This document shows positions 7,526 to 8,940 of a stretch of DNA of 8,940 nt, piece after piece. How positions within the stretch are numbered: position 1 is the stretch's first letter; every line of letters starts with the position of its first letter. The translations under genes and the position numbers were made by a program. This DNA comes from Mollicutes bacterium (GTDB lineage Bacteria; Bacillota_I; Bacilli_A; RF39; UBA660), in NCBI GenBank assembly GCA_012841465.1, contig DUUS01000045.1, positions 1 to 8,940 on the forward strand, written 5' to 3'. A model generated the notes under the pieces. The model made no database searches. It worked only from the letters and a program-made list of their open reading frames with translations, and was not told the origin of the DNA.

Positions 7526-7579
7526 CTCACTTTCATAGTACCTTCATATTATTTTATGAAAAATACTATTAAAAGTGAG
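7526..7579 (-). promoter_or_regulatory. Long interrupted hairpin in the gerE leader, overlapping its Shine-Dalgarno
   Basis: On the minus strand three nested complementary blocks pair in order: CTCACTTT (7579-7572) with AAAGTGAG (7533-7526), ATAGTA (7569-7564) with TACTAT (7540-7535), and TTCATA (7560-7555) with TATGAA (7548-7543), leaving an AAATAA loop. In RNA the junctions can also close through three G-U pairs (7571 with 7534; 7561 and 7562 with 7542 and 7541), leaving only single-base bulges at 7570 and 7563. That gives about 20 Watson-Crick pairs over 54 nt. The proximal arm includes the first three bases of the gerE Shine-Dalgarno GAGGG. No T-tract follows, so it is not an intrinsic terminator. 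The structure is visible in the sequence; the regulatory role is inferred. Confidence 0.65.
7550..7576 (-). promoter_or_regulatory. Sigma-K-like promoter of gerE
   Basis: On the minus strand AC (7576-7575), 16 bp, then CATAAAATA (7558-7550) matches the sigma-K pattern AC-N16/17-CATAnnnTA completely. Bacillus gerE is transcribed by sigma-K, so the location fits known biology. Transcription would start around 7545-7541, inside the dyad and about 25-29 nt ahead of the TTG start codon. Confidence 0.65.
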
Positions 7580-7591
7580 TTATAATGTCTA

Positions 7592-8086
7592 TTATTGATA
7601 CTTTACTGTTATGTACATTTTTTCATCAAACTCTGATTGGACAGTTCTGATTATGTTATTAGCACTTTCATATGAATTGTCCTTAGCAGAAATAGTTATG
7701 CTAACAGTATCATCTTTTATTTTTACAAAGCACTTTAGATTATAGGTTTTTAAAATTAACGATTCAATCGCACTTTCTTTTCCTTTATTTAAATTAATGT
7801 TAAGTAGCATTTCATAGGCGTTGTTTTTATCTTCCGCACTTGCCTTAACATCAAGAAGTGTTTCTTGAAGTTCATTCATTACTCTTAAAACCTCTTCATC
7901 ATCTTCTACTCTAAGAGTTGCTAAAATATCACTTTCATTAATATTATAGCTTGCCTTATCACTTTCTTTTTCGCCTCCAGTTTTAAGTGCTGTAAGGCTC
8001 TCCGGTGGAAGCGCAATGTAATATACTGATAATACTAAAATAATACTAAACAGAGTTAAAAACCACAAATTTTGTTTATTAATCAT
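7592..8086 (-). CDS. spoIIIAH: SpoIIIAH, feeding-tube channel subunit of engulfed forespores
   Basis: SpoIIIAH sits in the mother-cell membrane and pairs through its YscJ/FliF-like (ring-building) domain with forespore SpoIIQ, forming the channel between the two compartments. Starting at the ATG at 8086 the product has 164 residues, shorter than the roughly 218 of B. subtilis. The N-terminus (MINKQNLWFLTLFSIILVLS) is typical, with one transmembrane helix at about 7-26, followed by an Asp/Glu/Ser linker. The C-terminal domain (about 55-164) shows ETLLDVKASAEDKNNAYEML, LNKGKES, YNLKCFVKI, ANNIIRTVQSEF and a final YITVKY. A TTG at 8104 in frame was rejected as start because it overlaps the GGAGG (8102-8098) that should be the ribosome binding site. 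No spoIIIAG lies upstream: the gene is detached from the usual spoIIIAA-AH operon. No terminator follows, so read-through into gerE is possible. Confidence 0.9.
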   Translation of the reverse strand: MINKQNLWFLTLFSIILVLSVYYIALPPESLTALKTGGEKESDKASYNINESDILATLRVEDDEEVLRVMNELQETLLDVKASAEDKNNAYEMLLNINLNKGKESAIESLILKTYNLKCFVKIKDDTVSITISAKDNSYESANNIIRTVQSEFDEKMYITVKYQ

Positions 8087-8111
8087 ACAATATAAATCCT
8101 CCAATTAGTAA

Positions 8112-8117
8112 ATTATA
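8112..8117 (-). promoter_or_regulatory. Possible -10 element before spoIIIAH
   Basis: TATAAT on the minus strand lies 9 bp before the GGAGG of spoIIIAH. No -35 element is recognisable and the surroundings are almost pure A/T, so a chance occurrence is likely. Transcription from upstream of the micro-ORF would also reach spoIIIAH. Confidence 0.2.
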
Positions 8118-8139
8118 TTAAAGTATCTAAAATAAATAC

Positions 8140-8199
8140 CTATAAAAACAATCCAATCGCATAAATAACAATCTTTAGAAATGTTTTTAGTGCAAACAT
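8140..8199 (-). CDS. 19-residue hydrophobic micropeptide (micro-ORF) upstream of spoIIIAH
   Basis: An ATG at 8199 opens a 19-codon frame ending in TAG and encoding MFALKTFLKIVIYAIGLFL. AAAGGAGG (8214-8207) lies 7 nt ahead of the ATG, the best ribosome binding site on this strand, which is the main reason to think it is translated. The peptide has two Lys (5 and 9) and is otherwise hydrophobic, long enough for one membrane-bound helix. It ends 53 nt before spoIIIAH on the same strand, so a shared transcript is likely. Small membrane peptides of this kind are known in sporulation (SpoVM, 26 residues, is the classic case), but I see no real sequence match to SpoVM. Other possibilities are a leader peptide controlling spoIIIAH or a small toxin. 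I do not recognise it. Confidence 0.5.
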   Translation of the reverse strand: MFALKTFLKIVIYAIGLFL

Positions 8200-8214
8200 A
8201 TATAAACCTCCTTT

Positions 8215-8244
8215 CTGACCCTTCTACTTTTATTGTTGTATAAA
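8215..8244 (+). promoter_or_regulatory. Possible sigma-A promoter for the C39 exporter gene
   Basis: CTGACC (8215-8220, four of six matches to TTGACA) is followed after 18 bp by TATAAA (8239-8244, five of six to TATAAT). The start would be near 8251, giving a leader of about 70 nt that begins with the inverted repeat at 8254-8281. The match is moderate. Confidence 0.35.
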
Positions 8245-8253
8245 ACTCTTATT

Positions 8254-8281
8254 TTTCCTTTTTTTAAAAAATAAAAGGAAA
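8254..8281. repeat. Inverted repeat in the divergent intergenic region
   Basis: TTTCCTTTT (8254-8262) and AAAAGGAAA (8273-8281) form a perfect 9-bp dyad around a 10-nt A/T spacer. Neither strand has a T-tract after it, so it is not an intrinsic terminator. It could be a stabilising hairpin at the start of the exporter mRNA or an operator; the low complexity leaves chance open. Confidence 0.45.
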
Positions 8282-8321
8282 TTCAAAATAACTTATAACA
8301 AATAATAGTGAAAGGAGGATT

Positions 8322-8940
8322 ATGAAAAAATGTTTAGTTAGGCAGCAAGATGAAAGTGATTGTGGCTCTGCCTGTCTTTTATCCATAATTAAATACTATG
8401 ATGGTTATGTGCCTTTTGAACAAGTAAAAATAGATACCATGACAAATATTAATGGAACAAACTTTTATTACTTAAAAACTGCGGCCGAAAAATACGGTTT
8501 TCAAGTTCTAGGTAAGAAAGAAAAACTAGAAAATATAAAAGTACCAGCAATTTGTCAAATAGAGGATAACGGTTTTAATCATTTTGTAGTTATTTATAAA
8601 ATAGATAAAGAAATAACAATTATGGATCCTGCTAAGGGATTAATCAAAGTAAATAAAAAAGACTTTGAAGAAGTATTTACTGAAAAAGTACTTGAACTTT
8701 ATCCTAGAGGTAATATTATTAAATATAAAAAAGAAAATCATTTTCTAAAAATTATTAAAAACATTTATTTAAATAATATAAAAAGTATTTTAAAGACCCT
8801 TCTATTAGTTATAATACTTATTATACTTTCTCTAATAACTTCATTTAATTTATTGTTAATCCAAAATAATAAATATATAATATTTGTTTTTATAATTATA
8901 ATTAGTAAAGTTATTATAAATTATTTTAGAAATATAAATG
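8322..8940 (+). CDS. C39-peptidase ABC exporter (bacteriocin/peptide type), 5' part cut by window end
   Basis: The frame runs from an ATG with AAAGGAGG (8311-8318) 3 nt upstream to the window edge without a stop: 206 codons. Residues 1-135 are a peptidase C39 domain, which in LagD/ComA/LanT-type exporters removes double-glycine leaders from peptides during export. The expected residues are present: Gln8 (oxyanion hole), Cys14 in QQDESDCGSACLL, His87 in FNHFVVIYK and Asp102 in IMDPAKG, so the protease should be active. The membrane part follows, with helices at about 152-172 and 181-197; the loop between them is short. The remaining transmembrane helices and the ATP-binding domain should lie beyond the window. 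It is transcribed away from the sporulation cluster. No double-glycine precursor gene is visible in the window; it may lie further right. Confidence 0.92.
   Translation, partial: MKKCLVRQQDESDCGSACLLSIIKYYDGYVPFEQVKIDTMTNINGTNFYYLKTAAEKYGFQVLGKKEKLENIKVPAICQIEDNGFNHFVVIYKIDKEITIMDPAKGLIKVNKKDFEEVFTEKVLELYPRGNIIKYKKENHFLKIIKNIYLNNIKSILKTLLLVIILIILSLITSFNLLLIQNNKYIIFVFIIIISKVIINYFRNIN

Noticed and set aside
7526..7579. The gerE-leader dyad as a spoIIIAH terminator.
   Set aside because: The proximal arm is followed by GGGAACATATTTG, with no run of T, so intrinsic termination is not supported.
8087..8104. Six-codon N-terminal extension of SpoIIIAH from a TTG at 8104.
   Set aside because: The TTG overlaps the GGAGG ribosome binding site and would add an unusual hydrophilic/Cys stretch before the normal SpoIIIAH N-terminus; the ATG at 8086 fits better.

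Overview
The window is very AT-rich (rough impression below 30% G+C) and comes from a low-GC, endospore-forming Firmicute. Codon choice favours A/T, Shine-Dalgarno sequences are strong (AGGAGG), Trp is read from TGG, and one gene ends in TGA, so the standard bacterial code applies. GerE, GerM and SpoIIIAH show that the organism forms spores or descends from a spore former. The mix of these genes with PPDK and Thr-rich-linker membrane proteins resembles uncultured gut Bacilli (Erysipelotrichales/RF39-like). That placement is inference, not shown by the sequence.

Left part (1-6312, plus strand). The 3' end of a DUF4143-type AAA+ ATPase gene is followed by an intrinsic terminator (417-441). A new unit then starts from an extended -10 promoter. 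It holds a secreted, membrane-anchored surface protein with an InlB-like repeat and two cadherin-like domains, a Xer tyrosine recombinase 5 nt downstream, a bitopic membrane protein of unknown function with a GTG start, and ppdK (pyruvate, phosphate dikinase), whose ATG directly follows the preceding stop. A hairpin at 6275-6312 ends this unit and can serve both strands.

Right part (6319-8199, minus strand). This is a sporulation cluster, read right to left: a 19-codon hydrophobic micro-ORF with a near-perfect ribosome binding site, spoIIIAH (apparently separated from the rest of a spoIIIA operon), gerE (TTG start) and gerM. A sigma-K-like promoter (AC-N16-CATAnnnTA) lies just upstream of gerE. 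It sits inside a long interrupted inverted repeat (7526-7579) whose proximal arm covers half of the gerE Shine-Dalgarno. A read-through transcript from spoIIIAH could fold and mask gerE translation, whereas a transcript started at the sigma-K site would lack the distal arm and be free. This arrangement and the micro-ORF are the two most interesting observations here.

Right edge (8322-8940, plus strand). The 5' part of a divergently transcribed C39-peptidase ABC exporter gene (bacteriocin or peptide processing and export) runs off the window. The 8200-8321 intergenic region carries another inverted repeat and a possible sigma-A promoter.
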